Source of the DNA: Pseudolactococcus reticulitermitis
GTDB lineage: Bacteria; Bacillota; Bacilli; Lactobacillales; Streptococcaceae
Reading direction: 5' to 3'
DNA: 64,000 bases
Assembly: GCF_002260845.1 (NCBI RefSeq)
Contig: NZ_BEDT01000004.1
Span: 1 to 64,000, forward strand
Positions 42,277-49,438 of this stretch are shown in pieces; position 1 is the first letter of the stretch, and the number at the start of each line of letters is the position of its first letter. Below the pieces are notes generated by a model. That model saw only the letters and a program-made list of their open reading frames with translations. It was not told where the DNA came from and made no database searches. The position numbers and the translations under genes were made by a program.

Positions 42277-42480
42277 ATAAAGAAAAGCACTGGAATGTGC
42301 GAACTTGCTCACATTTTTGACCGACTAAATCGTATTACCTCGGGAGTCTTTGAGACATCTTACAGCGTGCAAGCCATTTTAGATGGAAGCTGCTTCAGTA
42401 GGAGCGAGACGCCCACCTGTTTAACATTAACAGCGGGTTCAATACTTGAGTGAGTAACGGCATTCAATCAGTGTTTTTTT
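42277..42480 (+). ncRNA. ssrS: Structured noncoding RNA, probably 6S RNA
   Basis: About 200 nt with its own promoter and a T-run end. The ends pair (GCACTG near 42288 with CAGTGT near 42473; GAATG with CATTC next), and TTGCTCAC near 42304 faces GTGAGTAA near 42450. So the RNA is one long, interrupted hairpin, the shape and length of 6S RNA, which binds sigma-A polymerase. The call rests on size and fold, not on a remembered sequence match. Other small RNAs are possible. A short frame across its end is not a gene. Confidence 0.55.
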
Positions 42481-42578
42481 GCGTTTTTTGGGCGCGATGT
42501 CTTCGTTAGCTCTCAGCTCACAACCTCAAGGGTGCTTCGCTTTAGCTGCCTCGACCTCACGCCCAAAAAATCGCAAAA
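42477..42578. repeat. Long imperfect inverted repeat
   Basis: Arms of 18-19 bp (TTTTGCGTTTTTTGGGCG at 42477-42494; CGCCCAAAAAATCGCAAAA at 42560-42578, one extra base) around 65 nt. It directly abuts the 6S-like RNA. No coding content is seen; it may be a cruciform, a second terminator or a small element. Confidence 0.65.
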
Positions 42579-42664
42579 CCTTTTCTATTATTAGGCGTGA
42601 AATCTGCTTTGAATTTTTGGTAAAAATTCTTCAAAAACTGTGTTTGACTTGTATGAGTTTATTC

Positions 42665-42694
42665 TTGCATTTTCAGGTCTATTTGGGGTATAAT
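42665..42694 (+). promoter_or_regulatory. Promoter of tRNA-Lys
   Basis: -35 TTGCAT (42665-42670), 18-bp spacer, -10 TATAAT (42689-42694), 35 nt before the tRNA. Confidence 0.7.
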
Positions 42695-42729
42695 GAACTG
42701 GTGAGAAATGTTTTTTCTCTTAATAAATT

Positions 42730-42802
42730 GCCTTCTTAGCTCAGTTGGTAGAGCAGTGGACTCTTAATCCATGGGTCGCAGGTTCAAGCCCTGCAGGGGG
42801 CA
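42730..42802 (+). tRNA. tRNA-Lys (CTT), integration target
   Basis: Acceptor GCCTTCT/AGGGGGC with two G-T pairs, anticodon loop CTCTTAA, discriminator A. The last bases are the core of attL, and the tRNA is intact, so the integrated island restored its 3' end. Confidence 0.95.
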
Positions 42803-42807
42803 TTAAA
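42791..42807. repeat. attL: attL core (tRNA-Lys 3' end)
   Basis: CTGCAGGGGGCATTAAA recurs exactly at 51280-51296, at the far end of the island. The adjoining integrase supports the att reading. Confidence 0.85.
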
Positions 42808-42841
42808 AAAAGGCTCTGCACGTTGGTGTAGAGCCTTTTCT
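42808..42841. terminator. Terminator for tRNA-Lys and for the integrase
   Basis: Stem AAGGCTCT/AGAGCCTT (42810-42817 with 42830-42837) with T-run on either strand. It was probably carried in by the island, since other tRNA-Lys-type terminators follow the att copies at 47.6 and 51.3 kb. Confidence 0.8.
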
Positions 42842-42842
42842 T

Positions 42843-44003
42843 TTATATTTTTGCCAAATTTTTGCCAAAACTACCCATAATTTTCTTGATTTTATCATTG
42901 CCAGCGTCCAATGTCTCCCTAAGTATATGACCATAAGTTTCTCTGATTTGAGTACTGTTTTTATGTCCTACTTGTTTAACAATAACTTCAATGTCTACGC
43001 CTTGGGCGAGTAAAACACTGATATAGGTATGACGTGTCCCATAAGGTGTGATAATTGGTGTAATGTTTAAGTCAGATAGATATTTTTGAATTGCCCGATT
43101 GATTTTATAATGTGATAAAATCTGGTTGTCGGGTTCTAAAAATACCATTTCTTTGTCCTCTACATCTCCATTAAGAGCTATACGGCTCTTTTTAAGGGTT
43201 CTAAAGGCTTTTATTGTTTCGTCATCTAACTGCACATATCGGATAGATTCAGGTGTTTTAGGTGGCACATACTTTTTATCCGCTAGAGAGTATCTACGAT
43301 AAGTGTAAAGTACCATTTTGTCAAAATTTATATCTTCCCAATTAACCGCAAGCGTTTCTGAAAGTCGCAGTCCAGTCTTAAACATAAGGTAGTAAAAGTA
43401 GGGTATCACACTGATTTTATAGTCAAGATGATTAGCTAAATAATCAAGTATTTTTTTATAATCTTCAATGCTTTCGATATATTTATCTTCTGCTTTTTTA
43501 GGTTGTTTACCTGCATTACGTTTATAACCCGCAGTAAAATCATCTATATATAATTTGTCACGAATAGCAAAAGCAACGACTTTTTTAATCTCATTATCAA
43601 GCCTTTTTAAACTATCTTTTCCGACATCTTTCCCGTAGTCATTCATTATCTTTTGATATTCACTAGGTTTTATTTTTGATACTTTTTGTCCGTCAAATAG
43701 TTTGGCAATTACTCTGCCATGACTTCTATACTTGTATTTTGTCCGTTCGGATAAGTTAGAGGGCTTGATTTCAAGGTCATACCACACTTGCCAAATATCA
43801 TGAACTGTACTTGAAAGATTGAGTTTACTACCACTGTCAAGTTCTAATCTTATTTTTTCGCCTGTTGCTTTGGCGATTTTTTTGGTTTTAAAACCTGATT
43901 TTGACAAAAGACGGACACCTTGATTATCTTTTATTTGAAAGCCATAGGTTAAGCCTTGCTTTCCTTTGTATTTGGTGTAATTGATTGATACCATATTAAG
44001 CAC
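42843..44003 (-). CDS. int: Tyrosine-type site-specific integrase
   Basis: 386 residues. N-terminal AP2-like arm-binding domain (about 5-50, YGFQIKDNQGVRLLSKSGFKTKK), SAM-like core-binding domain (about 65-160), catalytic domain with R in GLRLSETLAVNW (about 213), H-x-x-x in GTRHTYISVLL and final GHKNSTQIRETYGHI with the nucleophilic Tyr. It integrates the island into tRNA-Lys. It reads out of the island toward the tRNA and overlaps the small upstream gene by 8 nt. Confidence 0.95.
   Translation of the reverse strand: MLNMVSINYTKYKGKQGLTYGFQIKDNQGVRLLSKSGFKTKKIAKATGEKIRLELDSGSKLNLSSTVHDIWQVWYDLEIKPSNLSERTKYKYRSHGRVIAKLFDGQKVSKIKPSEYQKIMNDYGKDVGKDSLKRLDNEIKKVVAFAIRDKLYIDDFTAGYKRNAGKQPKKAEDKYIESIEDYKKILDYLANHLDYKISVIPYFYYLMFKTGLRLSETLAVNWEDINFDKMVLYTYRRYSLADKKYVPPKTPESIRYVQLDDETIKAFRTLKKSRIALNGDVEDKEMVFLEPDNQILSHYKINRAIQKYLSDLNITPIITPYGTRHTYISVLLAQGVDIEVIVKQVGHKNSTQIRETYGHILRETLDAGNDKIKKIMGSFGKNLAKI
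42848..42870. promoter_or_regulatory. Left integrase arm-type sites (two TTTTTGCCAA repeats)
   Basis: TTTTTGCCAA twice, 11 bp apart, inside the very end of the integrase gene. The same doublet occurs at 51157-51180 near the right end, as expected for arm-binding sites of a tyrosine recombinase. Confidence 0.55.
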
Positions 44004-44187
44004 CTACTTCTAATTGAACACCTAGAATTTCTTCAACTACATTGACAGGTACTCGCCCCAATCGCTTATTATCATAGAATAGATAACCACGACTGATTAA
44101 GATTGATTTTGCTTGTGCAATGATTTTTCTTGCGGTTTCGCTTTGATAGCCTAGTGAGACTAGGTCTTGTCGTGTGATTGTATTCAT
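43996..44187 (-). CDS. Small DNA-binding protein, excisionase-like (DUF3173)
   Basis: 63 residues, MNTITRQDLVSLGYQSETARKIIAQAK then GRVPVNVVEEILG. Such winged-helix-like proteins precede integrase genes in Gram-positive integrative elements and are thought to direct excision. The end overlaps the integrase start. Confidence 0.7.
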   Translation of the reverse strand: MNTITRQDLVSLGYQSETARKIIAQAKSILISRGYLFYDNKRLGRVPVNVVEEILGVQLEVGA

Positions 44188-44189
44188 AC

Positions 44190-44618
44190 TTATTTACCTG
44201 CTTTCTCATCAGATTTTTTGACCTTGTTATCTACTACCAGTGAGACTGAATCTGCCAGATAAGACAAAGCCCCATTTTGACCAATATATGAGTTTCTCAG
44301 ATTATCAAATTTGATTTTGACATCATCTGAATCATAGAATTTTTCAATTGTCATGAGTGGGTTAATGCCATTGATTTTGACTGTTTGTGTTTTACGCTTG
44401 AATTTGCCGTCTAAGACTTTTACAGCGTACATATAACCAGTGATTTCATCCGTTTCTTTTGTCATGACATTCCCATTTTTATAAAATTGTTGGTTGCCAT
44501 TTTCATCTAGGTTGTCAACTTGATTAAATACAGGGTACAAATCAAGTAGTTCAAAGGTTGTACCGATATTATCTAAGTTAAAATCTTTTGCGTTAATAGT
44601 TAAATCTCTTTTTCCCAT
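44190..44618 (-). CDS. Island protein of unknown function
   Basis: 142 residues from ATG 44618 (MGKRDLTINAKDFNLDNIG); a GTG at 44639 would add seven. No signal peptide or membrane helix, and many Asp/Lys/Asn. I do not recognise the family. Its place between the Rep-like and excisionase-like genes recalls small conserved proteins of Tn916-like and IME modules. Two perfect or near-perfect hairpins (44665-44685 and 44690-44712) lie between it and the Rep-like gene. Confidence 0.6.
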   Translation of the reverse strand: MGKRDLTINAKDFNLDNIGTTFELLDLYPVFNQVDNLDENGNQQFYKNGNVMTKETDEITGYMYAVKVLDGKFKRKTQTVKINGINPLMTIEKFYDSDDVKIKFDNLRNSYIGQNGALSYLADSVSLVVDNKVKKSDEKAGK

Positions 44619-44721
44619 AATGTAATGCTTTCTAACCACTTTCCGTGGTATAATATATCTAGTGAATCGCTAATTTAGCGATTATTCAAGTAGGAATTGC
44701 CGTTCTTACTTGTCCGAAAGA

Positions 44722-45828
44722 CTAATCAAACTGACTGTTTGTGTCTTTTGTTTGGTGTTGGACTTGTTTAATCAAGTCCATTTTTTTATCCTTTGATAAA
44801 TCGTTCAGCTCTGCTAGATACTTGATAATCTCAGTAGCTAGGCTCTTTGAATATCTTGATTCCTCAATCAACCAATCTATTGGATATTGGTCGAGAGGGG
44901 CAGTCGTGATCTCATTGTCATAAAGGAATTGATACATTTTCAAGATTGGTAATGCTCCTTTTTGGATGAACCAGTTGATTTTATCTAAGATAGGGGTTTG
45001 TTTTTTAGAAATCTTGTAAGACCAAGCCTTTGTTTTTGACATGAGATGTCTCCAAAATTCTGGGCTGTAAAACTTTCCTTGTTTATCCAAAAACTTGATT
45101 TTACCCTTTAAGTACCCTTTATAAAAATCAAGTTCATTTTGTTCGGTCTTGATAATCTCTAGCCAAACGGCTTTAACATCATCTTGCCGAAACTCTGTTT
45201 CTGTTCGTATCCAAGACTTGACTGCCATATCTTCGGCTAAATCTTTTGGACGGATACCCAATTTTTTAGCTTGTTCAACTAACTTGTCATAAATTCGAGT
45301 TTTTTTAGTGCTGTCATCAGCGCCAAGGTATAACGTTCTTCCCGTGTAGTCATCCCCAAAGGGCTTGTAGAAAGTACTTCTACCATAGAGTAGTCGTCTT
45401 TTTTGACAATAGCTTAACAAGGTTTTAGGGGTGTAATAGGGTTTATCATTAAAATCATCAAGTCTCATATCAAGCCGTTTAGGGTCAATGAGTTGTCCAA
45501 AACTAGAATCTAAAAATTTGATATAGCTAAATTCAGTGATTTCCCAAAGGTCTAAATAATTATCCTTGTAGAACGACCAACCTGAACCAGAAAATTGAAC
45601 CATACAGGGTGTATCCGATTTTTCGGTAAAGTAGAGTTTAATTTCTCCATAAACCCAATATTTTTCATAATCATAGTATCTCAGGTTACCTGATTTTTCG
45701 ATGAATAATTCAGGTTCAAGTCCTAAAACATCATTGATAATGTTTTCGATTTTCATATCAATTTGAAATTGAACCCAATCCAGACCCGCTGTCAATTTGT
45801 TTTGTTTATCAATATCCTTTATAACCAT
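44722..45828 (-). CDS. Rep_trans family replication initiator / MobT-like relaxase
   Basis: 368 residues. Pattern of the Rep_trans family (pT181 Rep, Tn916 Orf20): AGLDWVQFQI at the N-terminus, PKRLDMRLDDFND, YGRSTFYKPFGDDYTGRTLYLG, KTRIYDKLVEQAKK and SWIRTETEFR near 210. The family nicks DNA at an origin. In small mobilisable elements such proteins act as relaxase (MobT) and may also drive replication. No other conjugation genes are present, so the island would need a helper. Confidence 0.8.
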   Translation of the reverse strand: MVIKDIDKQNKLTAGLDWVQFQIDMKIENIINDVLGLEPELFIEKSGNLRYYDYEKYWVYGEIKLYFTEKSDTPCMVQFSGSGWSFYKDNYLDLWEITEFSYIKFLDSSFGQLIDPKRLDMRLDDFNDKPYYTPKTLLSYCQKRRLLYGRSTFYKPFGDDYTGRTLYLGADDSTKKTRIYDKLVEQAKKLGIRPKDLAEDMAVKSWIRTETEFRQDDVKAVWLEIIKTEQNELDFYKGYLKGKIKFLDKQGKFYSPEFWRHLMSKTKAWSYKISKKQTPILDKINWFIQKGALPILKMYQFLYDNEITTAPLDQYPIDWLIEESRYSKSLATEIIKYLAELNDLSKDKKMDLIKQVQHQTKDTNSQFD

Positions 45829-45859
45829 TTCTCACCTCCTTTCATTGTCTAAGTGTCGT

Positions 45860-46115
45860 TTCAAAAAACCTTTTTAGAAATAGCAACCAGCCCATAAGTA
45901 GCAAGGGTTTAGTGGTTGTTTTAATTCCTAATAGCACATGGTGTTACAGGCATGTGCCAAATGAAATCCAGTCATCATTTCTTATTTGAGTAAGTGAACA
46001 CTTTTCACTTCGTCCGTCCGTCGATGACGATTTTTGGGGTCTAAGCGCTTTGTGCGCCGACCGCAAAAATCTATCTCAGCCGTACTCAAAAATTGCTCAC
46101 TTACTCGATAAGTTT
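45860..46115. other. Stem-loop cluster upstream of the Rep-like gene (candidate oriT/replication origin)
   Basis: No gene. Stem-loops: CAACCA/TGGTTG (about 45884-45918), GCACATG/CATGTGC (about 45944-45966), GATTTTTG/CAAAAATC (about 46029-46072), all inside a wider inverted repeat GAGTAAGTGAACA (from about 45988) and TGCTCACTTACTC (to about 46107). Such clusters next to a Rep_trans gene are typical of nick sites and single-strand origins, but the nick site is not identified. Confidence 0.5.
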
Positions 46116-46624
46116 TTTGATTTTCTTGTTCTCTGATAACTTATCAATCAAACCAGATAACTTGCTTTCAAGTGTATAAACCCGTTGACGGAGTTTGACA
46201 TTATCAGCAGATAAACTATCAAGCTCTTTCTTTAAAGCAATCAGAGAACGATTTGAGCGACCTATCACAGCTCTTAGAGCAAGTATAGAATCTTCTCTTT
46301 CTTCTTCCAACTGAGCGTTAAGGTCGCCCCAGACCGCTTTAATCGCCTTGTCAAGTCCTTTATCAGCAACCAATCTTGATGTCTGAACAAACTTTTCAAG
46401 TTCCTCTTTCGTAAAATCTGGCGCCCAATTATAGCCCCGTCCTCGACCGTAGCCGATAGGAATTTTACTGAACGAAAATTCATAACCCGCAAGCTCTGTA
46501 ATTTTCGAGCGCCACTTTTTGATAGTTGAGACGCTTTTATCAACTTTTTCTGAAACTTGTTTGTAGTCGATAGCATGACCTTTATTTTGGTTTATTTTTA
46601 TCAGAAACTTAATTTCTGGCTCAT
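46101..46624 (-). pseudogene. Frameshifted DNA-binding/coiled-coil protein of the island
   Basis: A coding-like frame runs from 46637 to 46101 (EPEIKFLIKINQNK, HAIDYKQVSEKVDKSVSTIKKW, then a coiled coil with SLSADNVKLRQRVYTLESKL) but holds no ATG, GTG or TTG until 46373. The only ATG with a ribosome site (AAGGA, ATG at 46624) is one frame away and reads eight codons to a stop. A single-base deletion near codon 3 would explain this. Helix-turn-helix at the front suggests a regulator or replication helper. A sequencing error or an ATT start are alternatives. Confidence 0.55.
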
Positions 46625-46785
46625 GTCGAGACTTTCCTTACTTTCAAACGGTTATTATACGCTTTGAAACTGTTTTCACAGTCTTTGCGTTTTCCCGAGA
46701 ACTCTATATCAATAGCACAGTTAGCGTGAGTTTATGGCTCGGCGAGATTGAGTAAGTCATCCGAAACGTTATCGGATATTTTGTG

Positions 46786-46843
46786 TTATAATGAAATTAC
46801 TTCAAATATAAGTAAACTACTTTTTGAAGTAATTTCATTATAA
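46786..46843. repeat. 21-bp perfect palindromic operator arms between divergent genes
   Basis: The arms (46786-46806 and 46823-46843) match perfectly over 21 bp, with a 16-nt spacer. Each carries TATAATGAAATTACTTCAA or its complement. Further half sites (TTTGAAGT at 46851, AACTTC near 46869) follow. It lies between the double-HTH repressor and the leftward genes, and overlaps -10 elements of both directions. Confidence 0.8.
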
Positions 46844-46865
46844 ACGTCTTTTTGAAGTTTGTCAA
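46837..46865 (-). promoter_or_regulatory. Consensus leftward promoter of the island
   Basis: Minus strand: -35 TTGACA (46860-46865), 17 bp, -10 TATAAT (46837-46842), a perfect sigma-A promoter. The spacer contains the operator half site AACTTCAAA, so the repressor can shut it. It drives the disrupted gene, Rep, and onward. Confidence 0.8.
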
Positions 46866-46921
46866 CTAAAAACTTCTTTTTGATGTATTTTGTTTTTTGT
46901 TCGATTTTTAAAGGAGACAAC

Positions 46922-47575
46922 ATGGCAACTTTTGCTGAGCGTTTAAAAGAATTGAGAAAAGAAAAAGGGCTAACTCAAAAAGAATTAGCCGAAAGGGTGG
47001 GCACGCAACAAGGCGTTTATACCAACTGGGAAAACGGTAAAAGAGAACCTAAATATGATAAAGTAGGGGAATTAGCAAGTGAACTAAAAACAACTTCTGA
47101 TTACCTCCTTGGATTTACTGATGAAAAAAGATTACCGATTTATTCATTGCGATTGATAGAACTTCGTAAAGAAAAGGGATTGAGTATAGACGAACTGACT
47201 AAAAGTACTAAGATTAAACCAGAACTCTATAAACAGTGGGAGACTGGCGAAAAATTTCCGGGTTTTTTTGCTATATTAAAACTATCCAAAAATCTAGATG
47301 TTACACCAAGTTACTTAATGGGGCAGACTAATTTTAAAACTGAAAATAGTAGAATTGATTCTGATAATGAAGTAGTAAAGAGAGAATTTTTTGAAGAAAT
47401 TCAAGCTATAAAAACATCAAAGGATGAAGATATAGTCATTAGAAAGTTAAATAATATCTTTGGTACTTTGATGCAAGCAGCAAAAAAAGTAGAAAAAAGA
47501 GAGTACTATGAAGCAGCGTTTGATTTTATATTTACATCACTTGATGAAATAAATGAAGAGCTAAAAAATAACTGA
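46922..47575 (+). CDS. Island repressor with two Cro/CI-type HTH domains
   Basis: 217 residues from ATG 46922 (MATFAERLKELRKEKGLTQKEL) with AAAGGAG upstream. An upstream start at 46859 would add 21 poorly fitting residues. Two HTH_3 domains in tandem (about 4-60 and 75-125: LIELRKEKGLSIDELTKSTKIKPELYKQWE), then an alpha-helical C-terminus, probably for oligomerisation. The operator arms in front fit autoregulation and control of the leftward promoter. Confidence 0.8.
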   Translation: MATFAERLKELRKEKGLTQKELAERVGTQQGVYTNWENGKREPKYDKVGELASELKTTSDYLLGFTDEKRLPIYSLRLIELRKEKGLSIDELTKSTKIKPELYKQWETGEKFPGFFAILKLSKNLDVTPSYLMGQTNFKTENSRIDSDNEVVKREFFEEIQAIKTSKDEDIVIRKLNNIFGTLMQAAKKVEKREYYEAAFDFIFTSLDEINEELKNN

Positions 47576-47613
47576 CTGTACTATAATCAAGTAATATAAA
47601 AATACATTAATAC

Positions 47614-47730
47614 TTGCAGGGGCGTTTAATATAGGCTTTGTATCGTTGATACAGGTATTTTTCTTATAACTTTTATATGATGAATAATCAAAAAATAGCT
47701 CAATTAATTTATAGTGTTGCACAGTACGAG
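47614..47730. repeat. Internal att-like scar
   Basis: TTGCAGGGGCGTTTAATATAGGCT followed by GTATCgTTGATACAG, TTTCTTATAA and ATAGCTCAATTAATTTAT repeats the right end of the island (51281-51420) with substitutions and a deletion. Shared content includes the att core, the tRNA-type terminator and flank. It separates the integrase half from the Rgg half and indicates two tandem insertions or an accreted island. Confidence 0.7.
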
Positions 47731-47813
47731 GGCTACAACACATCTGTTTTATAAACATAAAAGAATTTAGAAGTGATTAGAGATAAGTGGTTTTTTTAAT
47801 TAAAAAGATTGAT

Positions 47814-47987
47814 ATGTATTCGAAGATTTGTTCAAATTTTAGAAAATCTCGATTTGATGCGAGTTTGGTTTATTATTATATGGTTGATAACTGGGATGAC
47901 CATATGCCAGATGAGCAAGCTGGTTTAAATGACTTTGTTAAGTTTGCGACAGAGTTTAGGTTGAGAGTTAGTGAAAATTTAAAATAA
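47814..47987 (+). CDS. Short hypothetical protein of the island
   Basis: 57 residues from ATG 47814 (MYSKICSNFRKSRFDASLVYYY ... NDFVKFATEFRLRVSENLK). An earlier in-frame start at 47787 is possible. No ribosome site is strong. Unrecognised; acidic with many aromatic residues. It may be a remnant of a larger mobile-element gene. Confidence 0.4.
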   Translation: MYSKICSNFRKSRFDASLVYYYMVDNWDDHMPDEQAGLNDFVKFATEFRLRVSENLK

Positions 47988-48092
47988 TCGTAAGTTTTTT
48001 TATTATTCCTAAAAAATATATGTCTCAAGTTTTTTAGAATAACATGTTACAATAAATATGATATTATACAAATTTATGGCTGGGAGTAAAAT

Positions 48093-48968
48093 GTGACGAA
48101 AAAATCTTTTAACGATGAAACTAAATTCGATGTAGGTATGTTTTTTAAAGAGATAAGGCATACTCGGGGTTATACACAAAAAGATGCTGGTGGTAACTAC
48201 ATCTCTAAATCTCAGTTATCTCGATTTGAAAATGGGGATACAATCTTGACGGCTGAAAAACTTTATTATGCCATTACACAAATATCTATGACACCAAATG
48301 AATTTTTCAATGCTTTTAACGACTATAAACTTGATAGGATGCAAAAACTTTACTATACGCTTGATAATATCCAGTTATCATTAAAAGAAGGTATTGAAAA
48401 ATCAGAAGAGTTGATTACTAAATATCCAGATAGTAAATTTGAAAAATTATCAAACATTATGATAAAAAGTGTTTTACAAGACATAACAGGTAAGCGTTAT
48501 ATCACAAAAGAAGAATATTTGTTAGTTGGAGATTATCTTAGTGCAATTGACTATTGGTCAGAATTTGAGTTAAAGTTATTGTATTATACTTGTTTGATTT
48601 TGGATGAGGGAGATATTTGTTGGTTTTGGCAATTGGTAACGGATAGAGCTTGTCATTTTAATAAAGGGAATAATCAGAAACTGTTTTTAGCAACATTACT
48701 TAATATTTATGAGTTAACGGTTTTGGATCGTCAAAATATGAGTAATGCTAATATTTTCAGAACGAGTCTTCAAAATTTTATTGTAAATAAAGAACCGACT
48801 ATTTTGATGGTATTTACTATTGTGACTTATTTTCATGATTATTTGCTTGAAAAGACATCAAAAAATCGCAAAAAGATAGAAGATTACCTCAATGCGACAG
48901 AAATAGTTGGTGTTAAATATATGGCAGATTATTATCGTAGTCGTCTAGTTGCTTTAGATGAGAAGTAG
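48093..48968 (+). CDS. Rgg/GadR/MutR-type transcriptional regulator
   Basis: 291 residues from GTG 48093. HTH_XRE domain (about 10-68: FFKEIRHTRGYTQKDAGGNYISKSQLSRFENGDTILTAEKLYYAI) with the LSRFENG signature of Rgg proteins, followed by an all-helical peptide-binding region (Rgg_C, about 100-288). Rgg proteins are receptors for imported short hydrophobic peptides. The last 15 nt overlap, tail to tail, a 23-codon SHP-like gene on the other strand. It probably controls three promoters with a common box at 49086, 49409 and 49439. Confidence 0.88.
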   Translation: MTKKSFNDETKFDVGMFFKEIRHTRGYTQKDAGGNYISKSQLSRFENGDTILTAEKLYYAITQISMTPNEFFNAFNDYKLDRMQKLYYTLDNIQLSLKEGIEKSEELITKYPDSKFEKLSNIMIKSVLQDITGKRYITKEEYLLVGDYLSAIDYWSEFELKLLYYTCLILDEGDICWFWQLVTDRACHFNKGNNQKLFLATLLNIYELTVLDRQNMSNANIFRTSLQNFIVNKEPTILMVFTIVTYFHDYLLEKTSKNRKKIEDYLNATEIVGVKYMADYYRSRLVALDEK

Positions 48969-49025
48969 TAAAATCCATAATAGGAATAGATTACCAAATA
49001 TACGATTGAATGTTTTGATTTTCAT
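48954..49025 (-). CDS. SHP-like small hydrophobic pheromone precursor
   Basis: 23 residues: basic start MKIKTFNR, then IFGNLF and a strongly hydrophobic end LLWILLLLI. Shine-Dalgarno GGAGG (49033-49037) lies 7 nt before the ATG. Below the usual size cut-offs and so easily missed. Layout and composition (Lys/Arg at the N-terminus, hydrophobic C-terminus, next to an Rgg gene) are those of SHP pheromones, whose C-terminal eight to ten residues act as the signal after Eep cleavage. The sequence is not one I know, and the Asp/Glu and GG common in SHP2/SHP3 are absent. Confidence 0.7.
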   Translation of the reverse strand: MKIKTFNRIFGNLFLLWILLLLI

Positions 49026-49053
49026 TTTGTAACCTCCATAAGTTTATAAATTA

Positions 49054-49100
49054 ATTTTAACTTCAAAAATACTAAATTTTAAAAAGTTGCATATATGCGC
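49054..49100 (-). promoter_or_regulatory. Rgg-box promoter A (SHP-like gene)
   Basis: Reading the minus strand: GCGCATATATGCAAC (49086-49100), 26 bp, -10 TAAAAT (49054-49059). The -35 position reads TTAAAA, poor, and sits 3 nt after the box, as for activator-dependent promoters. Start would be near 49047, giving a leader of about 22 nt. Confidence 0.75.
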
Positions 49101-49156
49101 ACTAAAGTTTATTTAAAATTGGTAGATAATCCTTTGATTATAAGGTTTTCGAATAT

Positions 49157-49188
49157 GTAAAAAGAGCATAATTTTTGTCATGCTCTTC
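49157..49188 (-). terminator. Terminator after the 24-residue peptide gene
   Basis: Stem AAGAGCAT/ATGCTCTT with TTTTT on the minus strand. A second small hairpin (CCCC/GGGG, 49198-49215) precedes it. Confidence 0.75.
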
Positions 49189-49243
49189 CTATTCAATCCC
49201 CGTTATGTAAAGGGGGCAGTGAAATGAAATCACTATTTTTTAA

Positions 49244-49318
49244 TTAATGTTTTGCAACCCAATAGATTACACCGCCAATAATAACTTTTGTAGCAAAGAT
49301 TCCTAAAGCCAATCCCAT
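49244..49318 (-). CDS. 24-residue hydrophobic peptide, possible bacteriocin or signal
   Basis: Starts MGLALGIFATKV, ends VIYWVAKH. AAGGAGG (49327-49333) is a near-perfect ribosome site, 8 nt before the ATG. The peptide is amphipathic and positively charged, with no leader or double-Gly cleavage site. It is followed by a terminator and preceded by the same box promoter as the SHP-like gene. It could be a leaderless bacteriocin or membrane-active effector controlled by the Rgg, or a second pheromone. Its function is unknown. It is below the size cut-off of most gene finders. Confidence 0.65.
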   Translation of the reverse strand: MGLALGIFATKVIIGGVIYWVAKH

Positions 49319-49376
49319 AATGTTATCCTCCTTCTTTTAATGATATTGTAAATTGTTCGAACTACTTTACGAACAT

Positions 49377-49423
49377 ATTTTATCACTAAAAAAATCTATT
49401 TAGAAAAGGTTGCATATATGCGT
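49377..49423 (-). promoter_or_regulatory. Rgg-box promoter B (24-residue peptide gene)
   Basis: Minus strand ACGCATATATGCAAC (49409-49423), 26 bp, -10 TAAAAT (49377-49382) preceded by TGA; -35 TTCTAA is poor. Same geometry as promoters A and C. An inverted GTTCG/CGAAC (49355-49374) lies downstream of the -10. Confidence 0.75.
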
Positions 49424-49438
49424 ACTATTTTTATGTAA

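Noticed and set aside
42479-42739. Open frame over the end of the 6S-like RNA and the inverted repeat
   Set aside because: It covers structured non-coding sequence and has no ribosome site.
46274-46576. Alternative frame of 100 codons on the minus strand
   Set aside because: It overlaps the better coding frame (HTH plus coiled coil), and its composition is unlike a protein.
47576-47813. Gene between the repressor and the small island ORF
   Set aside because: Only stop-rich sequence with the att-like scar; the minus-strand frame at 47561-47758 has no start signals and reads through the repeat.
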